Assembly (NCBI RefSeq): GCF_011193355.1
Contig: NZ_CP049780.1
Location: 3,216,169 to 3,280,168, forward strand
Direction of reading: 5' to 3'
Length of the DNA: 64,000 nucleotides
From: Streptomyces sp. JB150
Lineage (GTDB): Bacteria; Actinomycetota; Actinomycetes; Streptomycetales; Streptomycetaceae
In this document: positions 24,372-32,847 of the stretch, piece after piece
How the letters are laid out: each line of letters begins with the position of its first letter
Numbering within the stretch: position 1 is the first letter of the stretch
Made by a program: the position numbers and the translations under genes
The notes under the pieces: generated by a model
Seen by the model: only the letters and a program-made list of their open reading frames with translations
Told to the model about the DNA's origin: nothing
The model's database searches: none

Positions 24372-24848
24372 GTGAGCGAGAAGAAGGAATCCGGCGTCTG
24401 GCAGGGCTTCAAGGCCTTCCTGATGCGCGGGAACGTCGTCGATCTGGCAGTCGCGGTGGTCATCGGCGCCGCCTTCACCAACATCGTCAACTCGGTGGTG
24501 AAGGGCGTGATCAACCCGCTGGTCGGGGCGATCGGCACGAAGAACCTGGACAGCTACAGCTCCTGCCTCAAGGGCCCCTGCGAGATGGGGCGGGACGGGA
24601 CCGTCACGAGCGGCGTCATGATCCTGTGGGGCTCGGTGCTCGGCGCGACGCTGAGCTTCCTGATCACCGCGGCGGTCGTCTACTTCCTGATGGTGCTGCC
24701 GATGGCGAAGTACCTGGCGCGGCAGGAGGCCCGCAGGCAGGCCCGCGAGGGCACGAAGGAGATCGTCGAGGTGACCGAGCTGGAGGTGCTGAAGGAGATC
24801 CGCGACGCGCTGGTCGCCCAGCGGGGTCCGGACCGCACCGTGTCCTGA
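24372..24848 (+). CDS. mscL: Large-conductance mechanosensitive channel
   Basis: Pentameric inner-membrane tension valve, 158 aa. Seen: N-terminal GVWQGFKAFLMRGNVVDLAVAVVIGAAF (amphipathic helix and TM1), an extracellular loop with two cysteines (SSCLKGPCEM), TM2 (LSFLITAAVVYFLMVLP) and a charged cytosolic bundle with repeated Arg/Glu. GTG start (MSEKKES) with GAGGAG about 10 nt upstream; an in-frame upstream start would add 13 residues not typical of the family. Length is normal for Streptomyces MscL. Confidence 0.95.
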   Translation: MSEKKESGVWQGFKAFLMRGNVVDLAVAVVIGAAFTNIVNSVVKGVINPLVGAIGTKNLDSYSSCLKGPCEMGRDGTVTSGVMILWGSVLGATLSFLITAAVVYFLMVLPMAKYLARQEARRQAREGTKEIVEVTELEVLKEIRDALVAQRGPDRTVS

Positions 24849-24870
24849 GGGGGTCCCCCTCCCCAGCTGC

Positions 24871-25047
24871 TCAGAGGTGGTGCGGCGGCTTCTCGTCGAG
24901 GAAGCGCTTCAGGTCGTCCGCGAAGTCGCCGCCCTGCCGTTCGCCCCAGCCCCGGTCCGTGTCGTCGGAGGACTGCTCGTCCAGCGGGTCGTCGAAGATC
25001 AGCGCGGGCTTGGGGTCGCGCGGCTCGGGGGCGGAGGCGGTGCTCAT
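24871..25047 (-). CDS. Small acidic conserved-type protein
   Basis: A 58-residue, soluble, acidic protein (MSTASAPEPRDPKPALIFDD ... DFADDLKRFLDEKPPHHL) with no Cys or membrane segment. ATG at 25047 has a G-run upstream. Convergent with mscL and back-to-back with the LtrA remnant. I do not recognise a family; the codon pattern and ribosome-binding site support coding. Confidence 0.6.
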   Translation of the reverse strand: MSTASAPEPRDPKPALIFDDPLDEQSSDDTDRGWGERQGGDFADDLKRFLDEKPPHHL

Positions 25048-25080
25048 GCCCCCAGGGTACGGCCCGGGGGCGGGGCCGTG

Positions 25081-25769
25081 TCGGGCGCGCGGCCGTGGGT
25101 GTTCCTCGTGATGGTGGTCGCGGAGCTGAGTGTGCCGGTCCTCGCGGAGAAGGACTTCCCGACGTCCTGGTACCCGCACCACATAGCCGAGCGGTACGGG
25201 CTGTTCACCATCATCGTGCTGGGCGAGACGGTCGCGGCGGCGACGGTGGCCGTGAAGTCGGGGGTGGACGACAGCGACGCCCTGGGCGAGCTGCTGCCGA
25301 TCGCGGCGGGCGGCCTGCTGATCGTGTTCTCCGCGTGGTGGATCTACTTCGTGGTGCCCGCCCACGGCCGGCTGCGCTCCAATAACAGGCGTTCCTGTGG
25401 GGGTACGGTCACTACGCGATCTTCGCCTCGGCGGCCGCGATCGGCGCGGGCCTGGAGGTGGCGGTCGAGCAGGCGGCCGGCACGGCGCGCGTCTCCCCGC
25501 TGTCCGCCTCCGCCGCGGTGACCCTGCCGACGGCGCTCTATCTGCTGTCCGTGTGGGCGCTGCACTCCGGGTACTTCAAGGCGGGCATCGCCCAGCAGGC
25601 GGTGCTGCCGGTGACCGCCCTGCTCGTCATCTGCTGCAGTTTCCTGGGGCAGTGGTCGGTCCTCGCGGCCGGTGCCGTGGCGGCTTCGGCGGTGGCGACC
25701 GGGGAGACGCTGGCGGCGCGCCGGGCCGCTCGGGGGAGCGCGCCGCGGCAGCCCGCGCCGACGGGCTGA
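25081..25769 (+). pseudogene. Low-temperature-requirement LtrA remnant
   Basis: Two frames together read as the C-terminal part of an LtrA-type membrane protein. The first (25081 to about 25385) gives EKDFPTSWYPHHIAERYGLF, IIVLGETVAAATVAVKSG and FSAWWIYFVVPAHGRLRSN. The second (about 25390 to 25769) continues AFLWGYGHYAIFASAAAIGA and two more TM helices to TPG-like PAPTG. A frameshift lies near 25385-25392 (AATAACAGGCG), and the usual N-terminal half, with its first TM helices and a start codon, is absent. The gene is therefore truncated and frameshifted. The remaining frames keep normal codon bias, so decay is recent. Confidence 0.8.
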
Positions 25770-25824
25770 ACACGGCCGGGGATCGGGGCGCTGTCCGTTC
25801 GCCGCGGCGGGCCAGACTGGGCCC

Positions 25825-26859
25825 ATGACTGTTGACGCTCTGACGGACGTGGCGGGCCTGCGGGTGGGACACGCGACGCGCACCGGCGACGGATGGCTCA
25901 CCGGCACCACCGTCGTCCTCGCGCCGGAGGGCGGCGCCGTCGCCGCCGTGGACGTACGCGGCGGCGGCCCCGGCACCAAGGAGACCGACGCGCTCGACCC
26001 GCGCAACGTGGTGCAGCGGGTGGAGGCGGTCGTGCTGACCGGCGGCAGCGCCTACGGGCTGGACGCGGCGTCCGGGGTGATGTCCTGGCTGGAGGAGCGT
26101 GGCCGCGGGGTGCGGGTGGGACCGGACCCGGCGCACGTGGTGCCGGTCGTGCCCGCCGCGTGCGTCTTCGACCTGGGCCGCGGCGGCGACTTCCGGGCCC
26201 GGCCGGACGCGGCGGCCGGCCGGGAGGCCGTCGAGGCGGCCGCGGCCGAGGGGCTGGGCGCGCCGGTGCGGGAGGGGTCCGTGGGCGCCGGCACGGGTGC
26301 CGTGGTCGGGGTGCTCAAGGGCGGGGTCGGCACCGCGAGCGTCGTGCTCGGCTCGGGGATCACGGTGGCCGCGCTGGTGGTGGCGAACGCGGCGGGCTCG
26401 GTGACGGATCCGGAGACCGGCGTGCTGTACGGGGAGTTGTTCCAGGGGCGCGTGGACTACCCCGAGGCACGGGTGCACGAGGCCGCGCGGCGGCGCATCG
26501 CCGAGGCGGAGGCGAGGAACGCCCCGCCGCCGCTCAACACCACGCTGGCGGTGGTCGCCACCGACGCCGCCCTGACCAAGGCACAGGCGCAGAAGCTGGC
26601 CGGCACGGCGCACGACGGTATCGCGCGCGCCGTACGGCCCGTGCACCAGCTCAACGACGGGGACACGGTCTTCGCGCTGGCGACGGGAGCGCGGGCGCTC
26701 GACGCCGAACGTCCGCTCGCGCTCAACGAGATCCTGGCCGCGGGCGCGGACACGGTGACGCGCGCGATCGTGCGGGCGGTGCGCGCCGCGGCGCCGGTGG
26801 AGGGTCCGGGCGGGGCGTGGCCGTCCTACGAGGAGCTGTACGGAAGCCGTTGGAGTTGA
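25825..26859 (+). CDS. P1/DmpA-family (S58) autoprocessing peptidase
   Basis: A 344-aa N-terminal-nucleophile peptidase related to DmpA and ThnT (aminopeptidases, beta-peptidyl or pantetheine hydrolases). Seen: LTDVAGLRVGHATRT at the N terminus, VVLTGGSAYGLDAASGVM, REGSVGAGTGA and PPLNTTLAVVATDAALTK. The last carries the predicted self-cleavage point between Asn238 and Thr239, making Thr239 the nucleophile as described for ThnT. The ATG at 25825 follows a CAGACTGGGCCC stretch without Shine-Dalgarno. Substrate unknown. It lies just downstream of the LtrA remnant. Confidence 0.88.
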   Translation: MTVDALTDVAGLRVGHATRTGDGWLTGTTVVLAPEGGAVAAVDVRGGGPGTKETDALDPRNVVQRVEAVVLTGGSAYGLDAASGVMSWLEERGRGVRVGPDPAHVVPVVPAACVFDLGRGGDFRARPDAAAGREAVEAAAAEGLGAPVREGSVGAGTGAVVGVLKGGVGTASVVLGSGITVAALVVANAAGSVTDPETGVLYGELFQGRVDYPEARVHEAARRRIAEAEARNAPPPLNTTLAVVATDAALTKAQAQKLAGTAHDGIARAVRPVHQLNDGDTVFALATGARALDAERPLALNEILAAGADTVTRAIVRAVRAAAPVEGPGGAWPSYEELYGSRWS

Positions 26860-27095
26860 CGGGGGGACAGGCGGGAGCGCCGAGGCGTCGCGGACGGGTC
26901 CGCCCCGTTGGCTCCACCGGGGCACAAGGTGCCTGTGAGCAGCGGATTTTGACCGTTCGCCGGGTGCGGCGGGAATCTTTGCGGCGACTCGGCCGTTTTC
27001 CCCGCGTACGTTTTCTCGGTTCCCGGACACGATGTCCGACCGAGGGGCTACGGTATGCACCCACAAGGTGACATGCAGCAACGCCGGGAGAAACC

Positions 27096-27842
27096 TTGAG
27101 CGTTCCGTACGAGACCGCAGCGTACGAACCACACGAGTCGCCCGAGTCTCCGGAGGAGCATCTCGCGCGACTGCTCGGCCGCGCCCTCAACTCGTTCGAG
27201 CTGCCCGACGAGACGCTAGGGCGCCTGGACGGTGCGCTGGCGCACGACAGTTCGCTGCACTCGGCGCATCACAGCGCGGGGCTGCACCGCGAGACGTACC
27301 GGCACACCTGGCTGCTCGCCGACGGATCGGCGCTCACGCTGTGGGAACTCGTGCACAACACCGCGCGCGGGCGCGCGGCGCAGCACGAGGTGTATGTCGA
27401 CGAAGAAGAGCTGCGGGCAGCGACGATGCGGCTGCCGCTGCCGTCGCAGGCGCCGGACTTCGAGCTGCCGGTGCTGGTGCAGCCGTCGCCGGTGCCCGGG
27501 CCGCGGCACGCGTATGTGCCGGACGACTCCGCGGACCACGCGCGCCGGCTGCTGCGCCGCGCGGAGAACCCGGACCGGCCGGACGCGGAGACGGCCGCGC
27601 TGCTGAGGAGCGCGTGCGCGCACCAGATCACCCAGGCCTTCGGACGTCCCTGCCGCGCGGGCCGCGCCGGACTGGGATTCTCCCTCTACGAGCACGCGTT
27701 CCTGCTGCGTGACGGCACAGAGATTTCCCTGTGGGAGGTCGAGCACACGGCCACGCCCGACGGGCGTCACATGTGCGAGGTGTACGCCTCGGAGGAGGCG
27801 GCCCGGGAGGCGATGGAACGACGGGCCGCGCAGCTGTCGTAG
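27096..27842 (+). CDS. DUF6227-type Streptomyces protein
   Basis: A 248-aa soluble protein. It contains two similar halves: TYRHTWLLADGSALTLWELVH with HEVYVDEEEL near residue 70-105, and EHAFLLRDGTEISLWEVEHT with CEVYASEEAA near the end, indicating an internal duplication. I associate the layout with DUF6227, a Streptomyces family of unknown function. It starts with TTG at 27096 (GGGAG 6 nt upstream). The 236 bp before it carry no other gene I can support. Confidence 0.72.
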   Translation: MSVPYETAAYEPHESPESPEEHLARLLGRALNSFELPDETLGRLDGALAHDSSLHSAHHSAGLHRETYRHTWLLADGSALTLWELVHNTARGRAAQHEVYVDEEELRAATMRLPLPSQAPDFELPVLVQPSPVPGPRHAYVPDDSADHARRLLRRAENPDRPDAETAALLRSACAHQITQAFGRPCRAGRAGLGFSLYEHAFLLRDGTEISLWEVEHTATPDGRHMCEVYASEEAAREAMERRAAQLS

Positions 27843-27971
27843 TGAGGGCCGGGCCGGTGTCGTCGCGGGGCCGGGCCGGGGCGGGGCGTAGCGGGAGCCG
27901 GGCCGGGGTCGTGGCGCGGCCCGTTCGATCTCTTGGCGAGGGACCGGTCGATCTCGTGGCAGGGGGCGTGG

Positions 27972-28250
27972 TCAGTGTTCGTCGCCGAGGCGGCGGACGA
28001 GGACCGCGAAGGCGGCTTCCTCCGCGGGGGTGAGGCGTACGGACTCCCGGTGCGGGCCGTTCTCGCGCTGGCGGGGCAGCGCGCCGAGAGGGCGTGCGCC
28101 GGTGCGCGCGGCGGCCCACGCGCCGGTGCCCACGGCGGTCCCGGGGCGGCCGCGGCGCAGCAGGCGGGCGAGGACCATCACCCAGATCACGGCCGCCGCG
28201 GCGAGGACGGCGACGCCCGCCCACTGGAGGATCGAGACGTGCTCAGGCAT
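27972..28250 (-). CDS. Small single-TM membrane protein
   Basis: A 92-aa protein with one TM helix (WAGVAVLAAAAVIWVMVLARL, about 10-30), a basic linker and a cytosolic C terminus ending RLTPAEEAAFAVLVRRLGDEH. ATG start. No family recognised. Flanked by the DUF6227 gene (convergent) and, upstream, the end of fruA. Confidence 0.65.
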   Translation of the reverse strand: MPEHVSILQWAGVAVLAAAAVIWVMVLARLLRRGRPGTAVGTGAWAAARTGARPLGALPRQRENGPHRESVRLTPAEEAAFAVLVRRLGDEH

Positions 28251-28348
28251 GTGTCCTATGTGCCCCAGTAGACACCACGGTCCGGGACTTCCGCCCCGGA
28301 CCGTGATCTATCTCGCAAACCCGCCCAAGGCGGCGCTGCGTCGGGCGG

Positions 28349-30553
28349 TTACGCGGCCACCGGCTGCCTGGGCTCGGCCGCCGGGGCGGCCGGGCCGTCG
28401 GCGGCCGGGGCGGTCTCGGTGCCGGGGGCCGGCCTGCGCAGGCCCTTCAGGAGGATGACCAGGCCGGCGGTGACGGCCGTACCGGCGGCGATGGCGAGCA
28501 GGTAGAGGAACGGCTTGCCGATGAGGAAGGTGACCCAGACACCGCCGTGCGGGGCGCGCAGGGTCGAGCCGAACGTCATGGCCAGGGCGCCGGTGACCGC
28601 GCCGCCCGCCATGGAGGCGGGGATGACCCGCAGCGGGTCGGCGGCGGCGAACGGGATGGCGCCCTCGGAGATGAAGGAGGCGCCGAGGACCCAGGCCGCC
28701 TTGCCGTTCTCGCGCTCGGCCGGGGTGAACAGCTTCCGGCGCAGGGTGGTGGCCAGGGCCATGCCCAGCGGCGGGACCATGCCGGCGGCCATCACCGCGG
28801 CCATGATCTTCATCGCGGAGTCGCTGGGCGCGGCGACGGAGATGCCGGCCGTGGCGAAGGTGTAGGCCACCTTGTTGATGGGGCCGCCGAGGTCGAAGCA
28901 CATCATCAGGCCGAGCAGGACGCCGAGGAGGACGGCGTTGGCGCCGGAGAGGCCCTCCAGCCAGTCGGTCATCGCCTTCTGGGCCTCGGCGATCGGCTTG
29001 CCGATCACGACGAGCATCAGGAAGCCGACGACCATCGAGGAGAGCAGCGGGATCACGACCACCGGCATGATGCCGCGCAGCACCGGCGGGATGGTGACCT
29101 TCTGGATCGCCATCACCACGCCACCGGCGATCAGACCGGCCGCGAGGCCGCCGAGGAAACCGGCGTTGATGTCGAAGGCGATCATGCCGCCGACGAATCC
29201 GGGCACCAGGCCCGGCCGGTCCGCCATTCCGTAGGCGATGTAACCGGCGAGCACGGGGATCAGGAACTCGAACGCCACGGCACCGATCTGGAACAGCAGG
29301 GCGCCCCAGCTGTCGGCCTGGCCCCAGTCGAAGACCTCCGTGACCGGCTTGGCCTCGTTGATCCGGTAGCCGCCGATCGCGAAGCCGAGGGCGATGAGCA
29401 GGCCGCCGGCCGCGACGAACGGGACCATGTAACTGACGCCCGACATCAGCCACTTGCGCAGCTTGGTGCCGTAGCCCTCGCCGGGCTCGCCCGCGCGCTC
29501 CACGGGGGTGCCGCCGGGCCGTCCCGAGGCGGGCGTGACCTCGCCGCGGGCGGCCTTCTCGCGCACCTCGGCGATCAGGGCGGCGGGGCGGTTGATGGCC
29601 GCCTTCACGCCGGTGTCGACGGTCGGCTTCCCGGCGAACCGTTCCTTCTCCCGTACGGCGACGTCGTGGGCGAGGATGACGCCGTCCGCGGCGGCGATGA
29701 CGGCCGGGTCGAGCCGGGTGAAGCCCGCCGATCCCTGGGTCTCGACGACGACGTCGACGCCCGCCTCGCGGCCCGCGTTCTCCAGGGCCTCGGCGGCCAT
29801 GTAGGTGTGCGCGATGCCGGTGGGGCAGGAAGTGACGGCGACGATACGGAAGGGGCGCCCGGCGCCCCCGTCGGCGCCCGCGTTCACGTCGGCGGCGTCT
29901 CCAGCGGTGCCGGCGGCGGCGGTCTCCGTGGCCGGGGTGGAGGTCGGGGTGGTGGTGTCCGTGGCGGCGTCGGTGGAGGCCGCCACCGACGCCGCCACGG
30001 AGTCTTCGGCGCCGTCCTCGGCCGCGGTCGTGAACGGGGCTGCGGTCGTGGCCGTGGTCGGGCCCGTGGCCGTGGTCGGGGTCGTGGACGGGCCCGTGGC
30101 CGTGGCCGGGGGCTCGTCTCCGCGGATGAGCGCCGCGGCCCGCGCCGGGTCGCCGACCGCGCGCAGGGCGTCGGTGAACTCGCTGTTCATCAGCTGCCGG
30201 GCGAGCGACGACAGGATCGTCAGATGGGCGTCGTCGGCGCCGGCGGGGGCGGCGATCAGGAAGATCAGGTCGGCCGGTCCGTCCGCGGCGCCGAAGTCGA
30301 TGCCGGCGGCGCTGCGCCCGAAGGCGAGCGTCGGTTCGGTGACATGGGCGCTGCGGCAGTGCGGGATGCCGATGCCGCCGTCGAGCCCGGTCGGCATCTG
30401 CGCCTCGCGCGCGGCCACGTCGGCGAGGAAGCCGTCCAGGTCGGTCACCCGGCCCAGGGCGGCCATGCGCTGGGCGAGGGCGCGCGAGGCGGCTTCCTTG
30501 GTGTCGGCGGACAGGTCGAGGTCGACCAGGTCCGCGGTGATCATGTCGCTCAT
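28349..30553 (-). CDS. fruA: Fructose PTS enzyme IIABC
   Basis: Fructose-specific phosphotransferase permease, 734 aa: imports fructose as fructose-1-phosphate. Order A-B-C: the EIIA phospho-His is His65 in GIGIPHCRS, the EIIB phospho-Cys is Cys243 in TSCPTGIAHT, and the EIIC membrane domain (about 350-710, from KLRKWLMSGVSYMVPFVAAG) carries FDLGGPINK and ASFISEGAIPFAAADP. EIIA and EIIB are joined by a roughly 85-residue Ala/Thr linker with repeats. ATG 30553 has AAGGAG 6 nt upstream; MITADL three codons on is an alternative. Third gene of fruR-fruK-fruA, set off from fruK by 301 bp. Confidence 0.95.
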   Translation of the reverse strand: MSDMITADLVDLDLSADTKEAASRALAQRMAALGRVTDLDGFLADVAAREAQMPTGLDGGIGIPHCRSAHVTEPTLAFGRSAAGIDFGAADGPADLIFLIAAPAGADDAHLTILSSLARQLMNSEFTDALRAVGDPARAAALIRGDEPPATATGPSTTPTTATGPTTATTAAPFTTAAEDGAEDSVAASVAASTDAATDTTTPTSTPATETAAAGTAGDAADVNAGADGGAGRPFRIVAVTSCPTGIAHTYMAAEALENAGREAGVDVVVETQGSAGFTRLDPAVIAAADGVILAHDVAVREKERFAGKPTVDTGVKAAINRPAALIAEVREKAARGEVTPASGRPGGTPVERAGEPGEGYGTKLRKWLMSGVSYMVPFVAAGGLLIALGFAIGGYRINEAKPVTEVFDWGQADSWGALLFQIGAVAFEFLIPVLAGYIAYGMADRPGLVPGFVGGMIAFDINAGFLGGLAAGLIAGGVVMAIQKVTIPPVLRGIMPVVVIPLLSSMVVGFLMLVVIGKPIAEAQKAMTDWLEGLSGANAVLLGVLLGLMMCFDLGGPINKVAYTFATAGISVAAPSDSAMKIMAAVMAAGMVPPLGMALATTLRRKLFTPAERENGKAAWVLGASFISEGAIPFAAADPLRVIPASMAGGAVTGALAMTFGSTLRAPHGGVWVTFLIGKPFLYLLAIAAGTAVTAGLVILLKGLRRPAPGTETAPAADGPAAPAAEPRQPVAA

Positions 30554-30854
30554 CGCGGGCTCCTTAGCTCGCGTATCGCCCGGGGAGTGAGGTGGGCGGG
30601 AGAGGGGACGGGGGTGCGGTGGGGGGACGCGGGGGCGGGGGCCGTACGGGTCGAGGGGATCCGTCGGCGGGCGGAGGCGGGGCCGGGCAAACCTCGCCTC
30701 CGGGCGGGGGCGGACTCACCGGAGTCACCGGGGCCGAAACGGGGGTCATCGGGGCCGCCGGAGTCACGGGGGTGGGGGGCCCGCCCGTGGGGCGCGGCGA
30801 GTAAGGGGGAGCCTCGCCGTTCCACGGCGGCCGGGCGGTGCGGTGGCGCGGGCG
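30554..30854 (-). other. Gene-free fruK-fruA spacer, C-rich and G-poor in the mRNA
   Basis: No gene is supported: the open frames here are low-complexity Pro/Arg/Gly shadows. The plus strand has long G-runs (about 30596-30670 and 30760-30790), so the fru mRNA is rich in C and poor in G. That composition is expected of Rho-utilisation sites, and the G strand could form quadruplexes. GGGGCCG/GGAGTCACCGG-type short repeats recur at 30715-30780. Confidence 0.5.
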
Positions 30855-31802
30855 TCATGACACCGCCTCCCTCAGTACGCGGTCCATCGGCACGTCCGCC
30901 GTGACCGAGACCGCCGCCGGGTCCAGGTCGGCCGGGGCCGGCATGACGCTGCCGGGGAGTCGGACGGCGGCGGCGCCGTGGGCGACGGCGGAGGCGAGGG
31001 CGTCGGGGCCGCTGCCGCCGGCGATGAGGAAGCCGGCGAGGGAGGCGTCACCGGCGCCGACGTTGCTGCGTACGGCGTCCACGCGGGCGCTGCCGAACCA
31101 GGTGCCCGCGTCGTCCACGAGCAGCTGGCCGTCGGCGCCCAGGCTCGCGAGGACGGCGCGGGCGCCGCGCTCGCGCAGCTCCTCGGCGGCCTTGACCGCG
31201 TCGCCCACCGTGGCCAGCGGACGTCCGACGGCTTCCGCCAGTTCCTCGGCGTTGGGCTTCACCACGTCGGGCCGGGCGGGCAGCGCCTCCAGCAGCGCGC
31301 GCCCGGAGGTGTCCAGCGCGATCCGCGCGCCCCCGGCGTGCGCCCGGGCGACCACATCGGCGTACCAGGAGGGCGCGAGGCCGCGCGGCAGGCTGCCGCA
31401 GCAGGCGATCCAGTCCGCGTCGCGCGAGTGCTCGCGCACGGTCTCCAGGAGCAGTTCCTGCTCGGCCGCCCGCAGTTCGGGGCCCGGCGCGTTGATCTTG
31501 GTCAGGACGCCGTCGGACTCCGCGAGCGCGATGTTGGAGCGGGTGGCGCCCTTGATCGGTACCGGCGCCACCTCGATGCCCTGCGCGTCGAGCAGATCCG
31601 CGACGAGTGCGCCCGGCGCACCACCGAGGGGCAGTACCGCCACCGTGCGCCGTCCGGCGGCCGCGACGGCGCGCGAGACGTTGACGCCCTTGCCGCCGGG
31701 GTCCGTGCGCTCGGTCTCGGCGCGGATGACTTCGCCGCGCTTGAGGGCCTGCACCTCGTAGGTGCGGTCGAGGGACGGGTTGGGGGTGACGGTGAGGATC
31801 AT
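30855..31802 (-). CDS. fruK: 1-phosphofructokinase
   Basis: PfkB-family kinase, 315 aa: converts fructose-1-phosphate to fructose-1,6-bisphosphate after EIIfru uptake. Seen: ILTVTPNPSLDRTY, DPGGKGVNVSRA (sugar-binding), CCGSLPRG, KPNAEELAE, and SNVGAGDASLAGF with catalytic Asp252. The ATG at 31802 overlaps the fruR stop (ATGA), so the two are translationally coupled. Confidence 0.95.
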   Translation of the reverse strand: MILTVTPNPSLDRTYEVQALKRGEVIRAETERTDPGGKGVNVSRAVAAAGRRTVAVLPLGGAPGALVADLLDAQGIEVAPVPIKGATRSNIALAESDGVLTKINAPGPELRAAEQELLLETVREHSRDADWIACCGSLPRGLAPSWYADVVARAHAGGARIALDTSGRALLEALPARPDVVKPNAEELAEAVGRPLATVGDAVKAAEELRERGARAVLASLGADGQLLVDDAGTWFGSARVDAVRSNVGAGDASLAGFLIAGGSGPDALASAVAHGAAAVRLPGSVMPAPADLDPAAVSVTADVPMDRVLREAVS

Positions 31803-32560
31803 GCGCGCACTACTTCCGTGCCGCCGCGCTCGATGGCGGCGGCGTCTTCGTTGCTCAGCCCGCTGTCGGTGATCAGCAGGTCCACGTCGCTCAGGTCGCC
31901 GAAGCGGGCGAAGTGCTCCTCGCCGTGCTTGGAGGAGTCGGCGAGCAGCACGACCCGGCGGGCCGCGGCCATCGCCGCCCGCTTCACCGCGGCCTCGGCG
32001 AGGTCGGGGGTGGTCAGACCGTGGCCGGCGGAGAAGCCGTTGGCGGCGACGAAGAGGACGTCGGCGCGGATCTCGCCGTACGCCCGCAGCGCCCAGGCGT
32101 CGACGGCGGCGCGCGTGCGGTGCCGTACGCGCCCTCCGACGAGGTGGAGCTGGATGCCGGGGTGGTCGGCGAGGCGGGCGGCGATGGGCAGGCTGTGCGT
32201 GACGACGGTGAGGGAGGTCTCCAGCGGGATCGCCGCGGCCAGCCGGGCCACCGTCGTGCCGGCGTCGAGGATCATGGTGCCCTCGGCGGGCAGTTCCGCG
32301 AGGGCGGCCTTGGCGATCCGGTCCTTCTCGTCCGCCGCCGTGGACTCGCGTTCGGCGAGGTCGGGCTCGAAGTCGAGGCGCCCGACGGGGATCGCACCGC
32401 CGTGCACGCGGCGCACCAGGCCGGCGCGGTCGAGGGCCTTCAGATCGCGGCGGATGGTCTCCGCCGTCACCTGGAACTCCTCGGCCAGCGACACCACGTC
32501 CACCCGGCCGCCGTCGCGGGCGAGCCGGAGGATCTCCTGCTGCCGCTCCGGTGCGTACAT
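31799..32560 (-). CDS. fruR: DeoR-family repressor of the fructose operon
   Basis: A 253-aa DeoR regulator. N-terminal HTH (QQEILRLARDGGRVDVVSLA and TAETIRRDLKALDRAGLVRR) is followed by the sugar-phosphate-binding DeoR-C domain (ILDAGTTVARLA, ITDSGLS). First gene of fruR-fruK-fruA, so autoregulated with the operon. The inducer is presumably fructose-1-phosphate (family knowledge). Upstream, 32561-32670 holds AT-rich words TGTTTACATTTC and CGTTTATG that are candidate operator halves. Confidence 0.92.
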   Translation of the reverse strand: MYAPERQQEILRLARDGGRVDVVSLAEEFQVTAETIRRDLKALDRAGLVRRVHGGAIPVGRLDFEPDLAERESTAADEKDRIAKAALAELPAEGTMILDAGTTVARLAAAIPLETSLTVVTHSLPIAARLADHPGIQLHLVGGRVRHRTRAAVDAWALRAYGEIRADVLFVAANGFSAGHGLTTPDLAEAAVKRAAMAAARRVVLLADSSKHGEEHFARFGDLSDVDLLITDSGLSNEDAAAIERGGTEVVRA

Positions 32561-32711
32561 GTCCGTTCGCCTCCGAGTGTGCCCGAACGTGTGGTTTCAA
32601 GGCGAGGCTACGACGGGTTTTCCGAAATGTAAACAGGTTCGGGTACGGGTCCGGGCATAAACGGGCATGACCGGGCGTGCCCCGAAGCCTGCGAGGCATG
32701 GTGAGGGCCCG

Positions 32712-32790
32712 GGCCTCCCTGCGTGGCGAGGCTCGGCCTCCTGCATGGCGAGGAACGGCCTCCCTGCATGGCGAGGGCCCGGCCTCCACT
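32712..32790. repeat. Imperfect 22-24-bp tandem repeat
   Basis: Three units of the form GGCCTCC(C)TGCATGGCGAGG follow one another between the fru operon promoter and the next terminator. No coding sense; possible slippage or recombination origin. Confidence 0.65.
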
Positions 32791-32808
32791 GCCAGGAGGC
32801 CGGGCCCT
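32774..32808 (-). terminator. Terminator of the MFS efflux gene
   Basis: A 14-bp perfect stem (32774-32787 with 32795-32808) and a 7-nt loop, 40 bp after the minus-strand MFS stop. Confidence 0.8.
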
Positions 32809-32847
32809 TCGTCCGGAGCATCAGGAGACATCAGGAGGCCTGGAGCG

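Noticed and set aside
28547..30904. 785-aa plus-strand open frame
   Set aside because: Gly/Asp/Arg shadow opposite fruA; no domain recognisable.
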